A DNA stretch of 64,000 nt from Hippasteria phrygiana (GCA_037893225.1 JAZGUH010000534.1:434001-498000), one strand, 5' to 3'. Positions 11,701 to 20,738 are shown, counted from the first letter of the stretch. Numbers and translations are program-made. Notes: generated from the sequence alone by a model not told the origin.

Positions 11701-13192
11701 GGAAGTCAGGCTCCCCCTGGATCTTGTGGTGGGGCTTCCGGAAGAGCGGGCGGCACGCGTAGTAGTACATGACTACGTGGATGGGCTGAGGAGGAAGATG
11801 GAACACGCCCACGAGTTCGCCCGTCGACACCTACGGAGCAGTCAAACCTACCAGAAACGACAGTACGACCGTCGGGCCGAAGGGGCTAGGTATGAGCTAG
11901 GCCAACCGGTGTGGCTGTACACCCCCGCCAAGAAAGTGGGTCGTACACCCAAACTACAGTGTTGGTGGGACGGGCCATTCGTGGTGACAAAGAGAATGGA
12001 CGATGTCACTTACCGGGTCCAGAGGTCCCCGCGGGCTAAAGCCAAAGTAGTCCATTACAACCGGCTAAAACCATACCTGGGCGACGCCGATGTGGGCTGG
12101 TGGGAGCGCACCGTTCGGGGACCTCGGGCGGAGGAAGACAACACCACCGCGGAGGGACCGCCGGGGACTCCGGACCGATCGGGGGTTCCGTTAGCGGACC
12201 CGGCGAACGCAGCTGCCCCGGACGACCGGTCGGACAGCGGGGAAGGTCAGGGCCCCGGGATGATCCTGACTCCCCATGGAGAAGGGACACCGCCGTCGGT
12301 CGAGACGACGGCGATGACCCCCGGCGAGCCGAGTGGGACGGAGACCGGGCCCGGCGAAGTGGCCGGCGAGGCGGCGGGGGAAGGCGGGCCGGCACCTCCC
12401 GCACCATCGGAACCGGCTCCCGGCAGAGTCACTAGGGCCGGACGGAGAATTATCCGTCCCAGTCGATATTGTCTCCATCTAACTAACCTTCCTTCTTCTC
12501 CCCCCTGCAGGATGGATCAGGCGAAATGCCCCCACTGTGAACGGACGTTCAACCAGCACCATAACCTGCGGAGGCACCTCCGGACGGCGTGCAGGGTACT
12601 CCATCCGGAATGTCCCTACGCTTGCGCCCGGGGGTGCGGAAGAACCTTCTATAGGAGGGACGTCCGAGAGCGACATTACCACTATTGTGCGGGGAGCTTT
12701 GTGGGATCGGTGAATGCGGAGGTCGACGAACTCGACGTCCACGCCAGTGACGAGGAGATGGACGCTCCACCTCCTCCGCCTCCGACGTCCCACCGGGGGG
12801 CCGTAACCACCCGGAACAGCCCCCTCACACTACCGCTCCACGCACGGGGCGGTCGCCCTCACCGCCGCACCTCACGCGGCAGGGGAGTCACCAGGTTCCA
12901 GAGTCTCCCAGCAGGTCGGGGGACCGTGGCCACTCGGAACGCCCCCCCAGACCACACCATCTGGAACGCCCCTCGGAGGGGCGACTATCTGGGCCGGGGA
13001 GCCGTGTCCGCTCGGAACGCTCTCCGAGCCCCCCCCCCCCCCCCCCCCCCCACGATACCGTTGGAACCAGCGCCAAGGCGGGAGAGGTCGACCGGTCCGC
13101 GCGGAAGGCGGGGTGCAGACGAGACCCTCTGTGCCCCCCGATGCCCCCGAGCGAACCTGAGCGGATTGAGCAAGCTATTTAATTTCTGGTAA
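8786..13192 (+). CDS. Gypsy Pol: reverse transcriptase, RNase H, integrase, plus zinc-finger tail
   Basis: The longest frame (8846-13192) continues protease-RT linker sequence that is already readable from about 8786. RT motifs include WSSPVVLVKKKDGS (~9481) and the catalytic YLDDV (~9826). RNase H shows LDTDASH (~10268). Integrase has an H2C2 zinc module (GHLGVA..CQKCHKC, ~11065-11175). Its DDE triad lies in LAIDLTG (~11250), HTDQGKEF (~11433) and DGMVERFN (~11537). A GPF-type C-terminal module follows (~11970). After 12512 come two C2HC zinc fingers and a proline-rich, poly-C coded tail that runs out into AT-rich flank and stops at 13192. Integrase and RT would copy and insert the element. 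Confidence 0.9.
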   Translation, partial: DGVVVVNGEAVPLEGSRRRPMVARVQVMENMVVPAGHEAIIAGGVAAEPRMGVGMVYPNLGATDNCQIAVATGLVDTGNGTVPIRVFNPTTDPVTVYKGSRLALFSPMDDFDVMELGDGRPGPAARHPLPPENVRKEVPAHLGDLLDRGAVNLSPAEHARLAELLTEFSEAFTGPDGKLGRTNLAQHAIDTGVANPIRQPPRRLPMHKRQEAEKQVEQMLQEGVVEPSNSPWSSPVVLVKKKDGSIRFCVDYRKVNEVTLKDAYPIPRIEDNLDALDGAKWFSTLDLASGYWQVGLDKGDREKTAFGMQNGLYQFTVMPFGLCNAPATFERLMERVLRGLQWQIAVVYLDDVIVWGSDFEEHYQRLATVLGRFRATGLKLKPKKCDLFKTEVSFLGHMVSAEGVSTDPEKVTVIRNWPQPANLTQVRSFLGLASYYRRFIADFAEIARPLHALTNKSQKTFAWSNSCQSAFEHLKDALATTPVLRYPNTERRYILDTDASHCTIGAVLSQEGDDGERVIAYGSRALSKAERNYCTTRKELVAAVHFIHYFKHYLLGKRFLFRTDHGSLRWLFNFREPEGQVARWIQRLGCYEFYIEHRAGRKHINADAVSRIPCGQCGRSKEEGQECYTGEDRGSTGEAQVDGLVGAIGEFGQERAATTEQLLETWDPEELVQEQRSDPELGKLMQWLEEAVPRPGWADVSALDEGTKFWWAKWERLRLARGVLQLRWEQPGWGTPTWKVVVPRGKVEEVMRLVHDNRTSGHLGVARTVARLKQASVYWREMQRQAEEWCQKCHKCGSKKSPPRPRKAPLQQYLVGAPMERLAIDLTGRLPRTKAGNTGIMVVADYFTKWVEAFPIPDKTSETVARVLVEQVVTRFGTPLEIHTDQGKEFEAGLFQGVCKLLGIHKTRTTPFHPQSDGMVERFNRTVKTMLSLFVDENQDDWDEHLPYVMMAYRSSQHDSTKLTPNMLMLGREVRLPLDLVVGLPEERAARVVVHDYVDGLRRKMEHAHEFARRHLRSSQTYQKRQYDRRAEGARYELGQPVWLYTPAKKVGRTPKLQCWWDGPFVVTKRMDDVTYRVQRSPRAKAKVVHYNRLKPYLGDADVGWWERTVRGPRAEEDNTTAEGPPGTPDRSGVPLADPANAAAPDDRSDSGEGQGPGMILTPHGEGTPPSVETTAMTPGEPSGTETGPGEVAGEAAGEGGPAPPAPSEPAPGRVTRAGRRIIRPSRYCLHLTNLPSSPPCRMDQAKCPHCERTFNQHHNLRRHLRTACRVLHPECPYACARGCGRTFYRRDVRERHYHYCAGSFVGSVNAEVDELDVHASDEEMDAPPPPPPTSHRGAVTTRNSPLTLPLHARGGRPHRRTSRGRGVTRFQSLPAGRGTVATRNAPPDHTIWNAPRRGDYLGRGAVSARNALRAPPPPPPPTIPLEPAPRRERSTGPRGRRGADETLCAPRCPRANLSGLSKLFNFW
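12486..12512 (+). promoter_or_regulatory. Candidate splice acceptor before the zinc-finger ORF
   Basis: A long pyrimidine tract (CCTTCCTTCTTCTCCCCCC) ends in TGCAG/G, with the AG at 12509-12510 and an ATG at 12512. Such a strong acceptor inside a GC-rich coding region is unlikely by chance, and its placement just before an ATG is notable. Confidence 0.5.
12512..13192 (+). CDS. Possible spliced ORF with two C2HC zinc fingers (env position)
   Basis: If the leader donor at 5705/5706 is joined to the acceptor at 12510/12511, the first ATG is at 12512 and gives a 226-residue product in the pol frame. It holds two zinc fingers of C2HC form: C-x2-C-x12-H-x4-C and C-x3-C-x12-H-x3-C, between 12527 and 12690. 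An acidic stretch (EVDELDVHASDEEMD) and a long proline/arginine-rich tail follow. It has no signal peptide or membrane segment, so it is not an envelope protein. A nucleic-acid binding role is inference. The alternative is that it is simply the C-terminus of Pol. The original 3' end may be lost. Confidence 0.45.
   Translation: MDQAKCPHCERTFNQHHNLRRHLRTACRVLHPECPYACARGCGRTFYRRDVRERHYHYCAGSFVGSVNAEVDELDVHASDEEMDAPPPPPPTSHRGAVTTRNSPLTLPLHARGGRPHRRTSRGRGVTRFQSLPAGRGTVATRNAPPDHTIWNAPRRGDYLGRGAVSARNALRAPPPPPPPTIPLEPAPRRERSTGPRGRRGADETLCAPRCPRANLSGLSKLFNFW
13029..13051. repeat. Poly-C tract
   Basis: About 23 consecutive C bases within the Gypsy 3' ORF encode a proline run. Length is prone to sequencing error and could hide a frame change. 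Confidence 0.9.
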
Positions 13193-13562
13193 AATTAGAT
13201 TTTCCTATATTGTTTCGGCTGAATCTTCATTTTGTAACTTATTCTAATGTATCCTTTCTTTCAACTTGTATTGAACCTTGTTAGTTATGTCTTGTAATAG
13301 ATGTATACTCTTTTGTTATTATAAACCGAATGTCTCATCCGTATTACTTTGTCAGTTGCTGGTTTTCTCTGAATTCTATTAGTTTGTGTATTTCTACATT
13401 CATGCATTCTCTGCCGTGCGTGCCAACTTTGGGGCTTTTGCCCGACAAGTCTGTCGTACGTAACATAACTAAAAGACACTTAATGCTACAAGAAAACACT
13501 TTTTGTTATGGTTGCCAGTGTCCAAATAGCTCAGAAACAGCAAGTACAAAAAAACCACGCAT

Positions 13563-13606
13563 GTGTGGACGTAACAGTGGACACAGTGTCCAAGTTACGT
13601 CCACAC
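13563..13606. repeat. 44-bp near-perfect palindrome
   Basis: The arm GTGTGGACGTAAC is exactly mirrored by GTTACGTCCACAC. An inner TGGACAC/GTGTCCA pair lies between them. A related TGGACGTGTCCATGTTACGTC piece lies at 15001-15025, on the other side of the LINE at 13640-14880, so the LINE may have inserted into or near an older inverted-repeat element. Confidence 0.7.
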
Positions 13607-13639
13607 TCACGTCTGTTCTTGCTGTCTCTGCTATAGTAG

Positions 13640-14880
13640 TAGTAGTAGTGGACCCGTCTTATTAGACGACGTCGATCCATGTTTCTTAGTTCTTATCAAG
13701 TCTCGTGTGAGATCTTAAGTGACTATGCAGCCCAATGCGCGACAAGCACAGTCTGCCGCAGGTTTGGCACCGGAAATGCTGTCCGGCGGGCACGGGTGCA
13801 GTGTCCTGGGCGTGTCGTCGGGTGCGCCGCTCTTCAGCTGTTCGAACCAGCTCGGCGTCCAGGCGAGCGACACCGTCTTTGCACATGTGTTTCCAATTGA
13901 CTCGGTCTTCGGCCAGTGTTTCCATTCGGCCGGCCGCGATGCCACATCTCTTCAGCGTCGCCTTGACGTGGTCTTTGTAGCGCTTGTACTGCCCACCGAC
14001 AGACCGCTGTCCCTCGGCGAGTTCGCCGTACAGCACGCGACGCGGGAGCCGATTCGCTGGCATTCGGATAACGTGGCCAACCCATCGAAGTTGTCGTCCA
14101 GCGATGGTTGCCTCCAAGGTCGAACATCCGGCACGTTGACGAATTTCCGAGTACGGCACCTTGTCCCACCAGCGGAGTCCGAGGATGCGCTGCAGACAGG
14201 AAATGTGAAACCGCTCCATCGTCTTGATGTGACGGCGGTACAGGACCCAGGCTTCACAACTGTAAAGTAGCGTCGAGACGCACACGGCGTTGTAGACCGC
14301 TACTTTGGTCTTGATAGTTAAATTCCTGCTGAGGAACACTCATTGCGAGAGCCGTCCGAAAGCAACGGCGGCGAGGCGAACACGGCGCTGGATATCATCC
14401 ATTAGATCGTGTCTGTTGTTCAGCACGGCGCCCAGATAAGTGAACTGATCAACGTTTGCGAGTTCAGTGTTGCCCACACGAAAATCATGCAAGTTGGCAT
14501 TCGGTGTTGAGAACTGCTGCAGAATTTTGGTCTTCTTGGTATTTATGACGAGTCCAGCACGACCATATGCGTCAGCCATGCCATTAAGTAGCCGCTGTAC
14601 CGGCCGGGGAGTGGCTGATGAGGGCTGTGCCATCGGCGTACTGAAGCTCGAAGACGTGTTCACTCGAGGTCTTTGTTTGGGCGTGAAGACGGCGGAAATT
14701 GAAGAGGCTTCCGTCAAGACGGTATCGCACGGAAATTCCGTCGTCCAGTTCAAAGGATCGTCGCGAGTAAAGGGTGACTGCAACCATGAAGAAGTTGAAT
14801 ATCACAGGTGCAAGTACACAACCTTGCTTGACTCCAACTTGAACGGTGAAGAATTCCGACTCTCTGCTATATTTGGACAC
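13640..14880 (-). mobile_element. Broken LINE with C-terminal C2H2 finger
   Basis: Minus-strand frames carry RT motif GVKQGCVLAP near 14840-14810. The catalytic box reads YADG instead of YADD near 14650. A frameshift at about 14600 follows, then thumb and post-RT sequence (14783-14340 and 14339-13686), with QRILGLRWWDKVP-like and RWVGHVIRM-like stretches. A C-terminal zinc finger CxxC..H..H (CGRLCLSRIGLHSHLRSH) ends just before the stop at 13686. A short ACT repeat near 13637-13652 may be the 3' tail. The lost second Asp and the frameshift make it inactive. The overall pattern is like RTE-type endonuclease/RT proteins; clade uncertain. The 5' end is truncated near 14880. Confidence 0.8.
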
Positions 14881-15382
14881 TGACTACCATAAAAAATGTG
14901 TTCTTGTGTTGCATAGTACATCTTTTAATTAGTACATGTACATATAGTGAATTTCCCATTTTTATATTTAAAGTGTTGAAAAAACACAAAAATTGAAATA
15001 TGGACGTGTCCATGTTACGTCAAACTGACACATTTTGTTATCATATTTTTGGTAAAATATAATTTACATGATTTAAAACTTTCTAAAATATTGCCCACCC
15101 AAAGACTGATGTTACATGGAATAAATGAATCAAATGTAATAGTACTTTTAAAGATATGGATAAATGTCACACACTGTGTCCCAACCTGGTGGAATGACCC
15201 ATAGGGCCTATGCTTACTTTGGGCTGTTCTATTTGATTGTACTTAGGTGTTATTCTTTCTTTTCATATAATTATTCAAACAGAAACAAAATACGAATTAG
15301 AAGATTAACATTAAATGAAAAACATTGCACGAATGTCACAAATGCTTGCCTATTCTGATTCACGAAATTGAATGCCCAAACG
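14881..15382. other. AT-rich DNA, no gene seen
   Basis: No coding frame with family features. It contains the partial palindrome piece at 15001-15025 noted for the 13563 palindrome. Confidence 0.4.
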
Positions 15383-16482
15383 CTTACCGCGGAGTGTCCG
15401 CGCGAATTTGAATGCTATTTGCTTGTTTTTCCAAGTTGAATGCTGACTCTTCAACGAGAGTGTGCAATTGCATGCTCATGAATTTCAATTGAATGATCAT
15501 TTTTGTTCTTTGAATGGTGATCTAGCTAGATCGTGCTAAATTGAATGAACCTGTCATTAATTCGGATGCTAAGTTTACGAAGTTGGGCGGGAAAAACTAT
15601 ATGAGATTTGATATTAAGCGATGGCATAGGCGGTGGGCATAGAAAACAGATATCGGCTCGTACATCTACATCCATTACTTAACCCTCAATCTTTCAGTGC
15701 CAACATGGAATCAAAACCTATTGAGTGATTGGTTGTAACATGCAAGCTACGAGAGGGGATCGGAACAGGGTTGGGTTTTTGATAGATTGGTTTAGTAATA
15801 ACACTTAAAGACCAGTCATTGAGGAATGACTATGTCATGATTAAATAACTTAACTGACAGATATGGATGCTCTTGTTTACACGCATAGGCCAAATTTAAT
15901 TTAAAAAGCCGTTACTTATAATGCATTACTTACCGCGGAGTGTCCGCGCAAATTTAAATGCTATTTGCATGTTTTTCCAAATTGAATGCTGACTCTTCAA
16001 TTTTGTATAACAAGAGTGTGCAATTGCATGCTCATGAATTTAAATTGAATGATCATTTTTGCTCTTTGAATGGTGATCTAGATTGTCAAATAATTTCGTG
16101 CTACAAAATGAACCTGTGACCTGTCGTTAATTCGGATGCGGGAAAACCTATATTAGATTTGATAAGCGATGGCATAGGCGGTGGGCATAGAAAACAGATA
16201 TCGGCTCGTACATCTACATCCATTACTTTTAAACCTCAATCTTTCAGTGCCAATATGGAATCAAAACCTATTGAGTGATTGGTTGTAACATGCAAGCTAT
16301 GACAAGAGATCGGAACTGGGTAATTGGTTTTTTGATAGATTGGTTTAGTAATAACACTTAAAGACCAGTCATTGAGGAATGACTATGTCATGATTAAATA
16401 ACTTAACTGACAGATATGGATGCTCTTGTTTACACGCACAGGCCAAATTTAATTTTAAAAAGCCATTACTTTTAATGCATTA
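15383..16482. repeat. 547-bp tandem duplication
   Basis: Copy 1 (15383-15929) and copy 2 (15930-16482) start with CTTACCGCGGAGTGTCCGCG and stay alignable throughout with scattered substitutions and short indels. Both end in AATGCATTA. The first third of each copy is rich in TTGAATG words. No coding frame spans the unit. The divergence shows the duplication is not very recent. Confidence 0.9.
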
Positions 16483-17697
16483 TATCTGACTGATATACAT
16501 CTGACTATGCTATACATGTACACGAGGCCAATGATAAGTTGATGGTGCGTCTTTGGGGAGTGAGTATTGTTTAATAGCAATGAGCCGAGTACACTGCAGT
16601 TCCAGTTGTCATGTAGAAATACTGTGTGCACATACATGACAAGCAACATTAAAAGACATGACTTGGAAAACTGTTAGGACTCTTCCTACATGTACAAGTA
16701 GGTACCTGCCTTCCACAACATAGAAAGGATCTTGGAAAAACTTGCTATCTTTGCAGGTTACTAAGCAACTCAATCTCAATGAAATAATGCACTAAACCGA
16801 TAGTATCTATGCTGATCTCAACTGCATCCAAAAAACTGTTATCTCCATTGGTACCCACAGCTCCAAATGTATACGGAGACTCATCTACCAAACCGAGACA
16901 CCCGCACTTTTGTAACCAACAGGGTCCGAGGTTCATTCACAACAGGTACATGTACCAGACTATTTTTTGTCTCCATTTGGTGAGACCGAGTGGACTGTTG
17001 TTGCTGAAACGGGACTACATGTACCAACGACACTCACTGGTCCATCTTGTCAACCGAGGCATCCGCACATGCAACCAGCAGATCTGCATTTCGATCTCTA
17101 CTACATCAAGATTACTACAGATCAAGTTTGGACTTTGAGCAGACATCAAACAGGAGACCCCATAATTTATAATTTGCTTTTTCGAAGTCAGAACTCAAAG
17201 AAATACCTTTTCAATCGGTAAAATTTAATGATGCTGCCATTAACTTGATGAATACAGAAAAAGGTTTTAATATATGTCAACCACGTGACATATGACTTGA
17301 ATCTTGAATAACCAGCTGAAAGTATCTATATAGGGAGTGAACACTATTTATAAGCTCATTGGTACAAAAAAAACCTAATTGCAGTGCATCACAACTGCAT
17401 CTACAACCATGTTAAAGTATGGTGGATGTAACTGACAAGCACTTAACTGAATACTTGGAAATACGTGTAATGTGGTAAAGAAAATCATCATCATTGAGTG
17501 TCTGCATCCTTGCAGTGTGTAGGATCTTGGAGAAACCTCCGTCAAACATCTGCTGTACGGTGAAACTATCAGGATCTTTGCAACAGTATACATACATGTA
17601 CATGTAGGGATTTAAAAAACCACTCAAGCTCAAACTTCATCTATGGTATCTCTACAGCTAGCGTATGCAGAGACTTATCTAGATGAAGCAGGTCCAG
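16483..17697. other. No gene; degenerate repeat-like sequence upstream of GPCR
   Basis: Fragments with CATCT, GCTCCAA and AACCAGCAGG words resemble diverged units of the array at 17698-18060. No convincing frame or RNA gene is visible. Confidence 0.35.
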
Positions 17698-18060
17698 GGT
17701 TCGATCTCTACTCAAACCGTTGTATCAACATTGGTATGTACTTCTCCAAGCGCATCTAGAGAATTATCTGGACAACTGAACAACTTCACCTGCAACTAGC
17801 AGGTCAGGGGTTCAATCTCTACTCAAACCGTGGTATCAACGTTTCAATGTACTGCTCCAAGTACAACTGGTGAATTATACAGACAACTGTGACATCTGCA
17901 CCTGCAACTAAATGCAGGTTTGGGGTTCAATCTCTACTTAAACCCAACCTGAGGTTTTGGCATTTGTATCTACTGCTCCAATTGTACATGTACTTTCAAT
18001 ATTGGTATCTACTGCTCCAAATGCATCTAGAGAATTGAGACATCTGCATTACTAACCAGC
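17698..18060. repeat. Diverged ~113-bp tandem repeat before the GPCR gene
   Basis: GGTTCRATCTCTACT landmarks recur at 17698, 17809 and 17924 (spacing 111 and 115 bp), each followed by GTATCAAC and CTGCTCCAA words. The landmark resembles a Pol III B box, but no tRNA fold is seen. Confidence 0.6.
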
Positions 18061-18089
18061 AGGTTACAAACACTTCATATTAGCCCTAC

Positions 18090-19127
18090 ATGGAGTTAAA
18101 TAACAAGAGCAACAGCATTTCTATTCAAAATATCACCAGTGTTTTTAAGATGGAAAACATAAGTGTAGAAAACATTTCTCAAAGCTACGAATCATATGGA
18201 CAATCCAACAGAACAGCGTCATCAGATGAACCGATTATTCTATGCCAAGTGCTACTGGCTCTGACAACCACGCTCATTCTGACTCTAAATCCATTATGCC
18301 TTGTTGCTCTTCGTCGAGCCAGTGGCATCCAAGAAACAACCAAGATGTTCATGGCTTCTCTGACCGTTTGCGACCTCTTGATCGGGATTCTCTGGGCAAT
18401 TCCGCAGTGGGTATCAACTACTGTAACACTGCCAACCATTCTGTGTATGGCACAGGACTTTGTGCACCCAACACTGCCTACAGTCAGCTCATTGTCTCTC
18501 CTCCTGTTAACAGTTGATCGCTATATTGCTATTATTTATTCACTGCATTACCATAGTTTACTGACATCTCGAAGGTCAAAGGTCACAATCGCTCTCTTAT
18601 GGATATCTACTGTCACAGTGTATGCCATAGTGTACAGCATATCTCGCCTAACAGACAAAAATACTGATCCTCCATTAAATTTCCCTTGTGACTATACCTG
18701 GTGTTGGTCGTGCAATATCATGCTAATTACCACACTTGCAATCACACTTGTTACCATCCTGACACTTTATGTACGCATTCTCAAAGTGGCTCGGCATCAG
18801 GCACGACGCATCGCTGCTCAGAATCACATTGGCAACCTGCCAGAGGGACAGAATGCTCCGCAGCCAATCAGCACTAAGTCTGCTACCACTGTGCTCATCA
18901 TAACAGGAATTCTATGCGTCTGCTGGGCTCCTACAATCAGCATCAGTTCAATGTTTACAGCTAGTAGGATTTCTTATAATTCTAATATTTATGGAGTCCT
19001 CTCCAACATTCCTTTATTGACCAACAGCTGGCTGAATGTGGTTGTGTATTACTGGAGGAACAGGGAGCTTCGACAAGCCATGAAAAGCTTGGTATCCTCC
19101 TACTGCCGCTGCCCTTCACTGTCATGA
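18090..19127 (+). CDS. Rhodopsin-like (class A) GPCR, single exon
   Basis: This 345-residue protein has seven predicted membrane helices (roughly residues 49-72, 84-105, 119-149, 164-184, 208-231, 267-290, 303-323). The N-terminus has five N-glycosylation sequons before residue 42. Class A landmarks are N67 in helix 1, D95 in helix 2, C119 at the top of helix 3, DRY at 143-145, W171, and CWAP at 278-281. Helix 7 ends LNVVVY (316-320), so NPxxY has lost its proline. A basic helix 8 follows (WRNRELRQA). The third loop holds RRIAAQNH. It would sit in the plasma membrane and signal through G proteins. The ligand cannot be told; it looks like one of the amine/adenosine-like orphan expansions of invertebrates. 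The first ATG fits the N-terminal length. The paralogue at 26794 is a pseudogene. Confidence 0.9.
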   Translation: MELNNKSNSISIQNITSVFKMENISVENISQSYESYGQSNRTASSDEPIILCQVLLALTTTLILTLNPLCLVALRRASGIQETTKMFMASLTVCDLLIGILWAIPQWVSTTVTLPTILCMAQDFVHPTLPTVSSLSLLLLTVDRYIAIIYSLHYHSLLTSRRSKVTIALLWISTVTVYAIVYSISRLTDKNTDPPLNFPCDYTWCWSCNIMLITTLAITLVTILTLYVRILKVARHQARRIAAQNHIGNLPEGQNAPQPISTKSATTVLIITGILCVCWAPTISISSMFTASRISYNSNIYGVLSNIPLLTNSWLNVVVYYWRNRELRQAMKSLVSSYCRCPSLS

Positions 19128-19333
19128 ACCATCACATCAGCGACATTGAAGCCACCACCAATGACTTGCAGAATGGCATCAAGTTAGTTCAAAAAGAGGA
19201 AAAAAGGACCGGGTTGCAATGTGAAACAGACAGGTATTACCTTCACAATCTTCAGAAAAGCTGAAACTATAATTTGCAGAATTCTGTCACTTTAGTTTGA
19301 TTTCACCTGCAAGAAGAACATACCAACACTCAC

Positions 19334-19510
19334 CTTTTCAGCTTTTTGCGTCATCAGCTGATCAAAGAGGGCCCTGGATTCCGACAGGAATTTCTCACTG
19401 CACACGATGGTCTTGCACATTACCCTGGCCCCCGATTTACTCCTTCCCTTCATGCATTGCTGCAGAAGCTGCTGAATATCATCAACGGTGAAGGAGGATG
19501 GTAGCAAAGG
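19334..19510 (-). CDS. UFL1: UFL1 exon out of order (59 codons)
   Basis: On the minus strand this exon begins after a strong acceptor (TTTTTTTCCCATCAG) and ends at a canonical donor (GAAAAG/GTGAGT). The phase is 0 at both ends. The 59 codons start PLLPSSFTVDDIQQLL and end FDQLMTQKAEK, matching the mid-region of UFL1 that lies N-terminal to the segment encoded at 62241-62363. It is therefore expected above 62.4 kb on this strand, yet it lies 16.6 kb below the UFL1 stop codon. The frame and splice sites are intact, so it is not an old relic. Possible explanations are misassembly, a real rearrangement, or a partial duplicate. No other UFL1 exon is seen nearby. Confidence 0.85.
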
Positions 19511-19597
19511 CTGATGGGAAAAAAATACAAATGGCAATTTGAAAGACATGAACTTGACCCTACCCACGCTGTGAGTATTTTTATACGATCTGTTCTA

Positions 19598-20280
19598 AAG
19601 CCCGTTCTACACGAGCATTGGAAACACGGGTCCCGTGCGACGAAATCGCATCGATGTCACGAACGCACGGATTCCGTGCCGTGAGAAAGTGTATCGATCC
19701 CTGTCACCAAATCGCATGGGTCTCGTGCGGTTCATCATGACAGGAATCGAGACCTCCCCAAAATTTTGCATCAATGCGACATCCGTCCGATGATCACCGA
19801 GATTGGTTGTGTGAATGTATCGATGCGATTTTCGCAGGGATACTGTGCAGTGAAATCGCCTTTAAGCATGCGCAGTTTGCTGTTGCTCAACACATGAAGG
19901 AAGGAAACACTACAATTTAACATGGCTTTTGTAAACACAAATTTAGTTTTGATTGGTCAGTTGCTTGCTGCGTAATAAGATTTGTGTAGAACAGTAGATT
20001 CTCTGTAAATAAACAACATTTCATTGTGTTGCTGTATTGGTGTATTTTACAGATCTTTTTACAGTGCGGGAAAATCACTGGTAAATTTCATCGTTCATAA
20101 CATATCGTAGTACCAGCGATACACGTGTAGCCTCTAATAACCCACGCATGCAAACACTGCAAAACGACTGTGTTGTATCGTCTGAAAACCTGCGATGAAA
20201 TCGCAGGCATCCATGGGCATCAGACACCCGGCGGCAATCATCGCAGATGTGTGTTTCCAGCGCTCCTGTGAAACGGGCTT
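19598..20280. mobile_element. MITE family A, full copy
   Basis: The ends are inverted: AAGCCCGTTCTACACGAG at the left and, reversed, AAGCCCGTTTCACAGGAG at the right, both followed by GC/CAxTGGAAACAC. Subterminal CGATGCGATTTCGC-like words are frequent. Related partial copies lie at 51802-52046, 52495-54060 and 57985-58169. There is no coding capacity. I could not fix a target-site duplication, so the superfamily is open. Confidence 0.8.
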
Positions 20281-20343
20281 ATGGGTCAGATTTAGTGTTG
20301 AAGAAGGCCAAGGTTGTTGGAGGCCCCATGCTACACGAAAGAC

Positions 20344-20738
20344 TAGGGCTGTTCATTTTCGATTAATTTAGTATTTGAATATTCGAAACTGGTTTGACCG
20401 AATATTCGAATTCGATACTCGTCGATCAAGTTTTTCAGTGCATGCCACACCGGTAAAAAAAAACATTGCACGTAAAAGCACGCCGGTGTTTTGCATGCCC
20501 CTGTTGTATTAAGGGTTTTACAGACAGGAACAATAAACCTCCGTCCACTAAAAGTTACGATTGACAAAAATGCGGCATTTGACACTGCTAAGCGCCGTAA
20601 CTTTTCTATTAAAATAGCATCAGAGTCGTATCTGTATGTGCATATATATCTTTTCGAATATTCAAACTGGCAAAATGGTATTCGAATATTCGCTTGACGA
20701 TCGAATATCGAATATTCGGTATATTCGGGACAGCCCTA
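20344..20738. mobile_element. hAT-like MITE with 8-bp target-site duplication
   Basis: A 395-bp element with TAGGGCTGT at both inverted ends is bracketed by a perfect 8-bp duplication, CGAAAGAC (20336-20343 and 20739-20746). The subterminal regions are rich in ATTCGAATA. The 8-bp duplication points to the hAT superfamily. The same family forms the outer element at 47046-50215. Confidence 0.92.

Larger units (their letters stand above)
5316..13170 (+). mobile_element. Ty3/Gypsy LTR retrotransposon, 3' end missing
   Basis: The order is 5' LTR, primer-binding site, gag, zinc knuckle, protease, RT, RNase H, integrase, then a zinc-finger C-terminal region. GC content is strikingly higher than in the AT-rich flanks and changes abruptly near 13170. 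The element cuts the Tx1-like LINE at its 5' edge. No sequence resembling the LTR start (TGTAGCGCCGG) or a polypurine tract is seen after the last ORF. The 3' LTR is therefore deleted or the copy is truncated, and no target-site duplication can be checked. The coding region is split between two frames by two single-base-type shifts (near 8115 and 8783), so this copy is probably defective unless a shift is programmed. Confidence 0.9.

Noticed and set aside
12512..13192. Envelope protein of the Gypsy element
   Set aside because: No signal peptide, membrane segment or furin-like site; it is a zinc-finger, proline-rich sequence.
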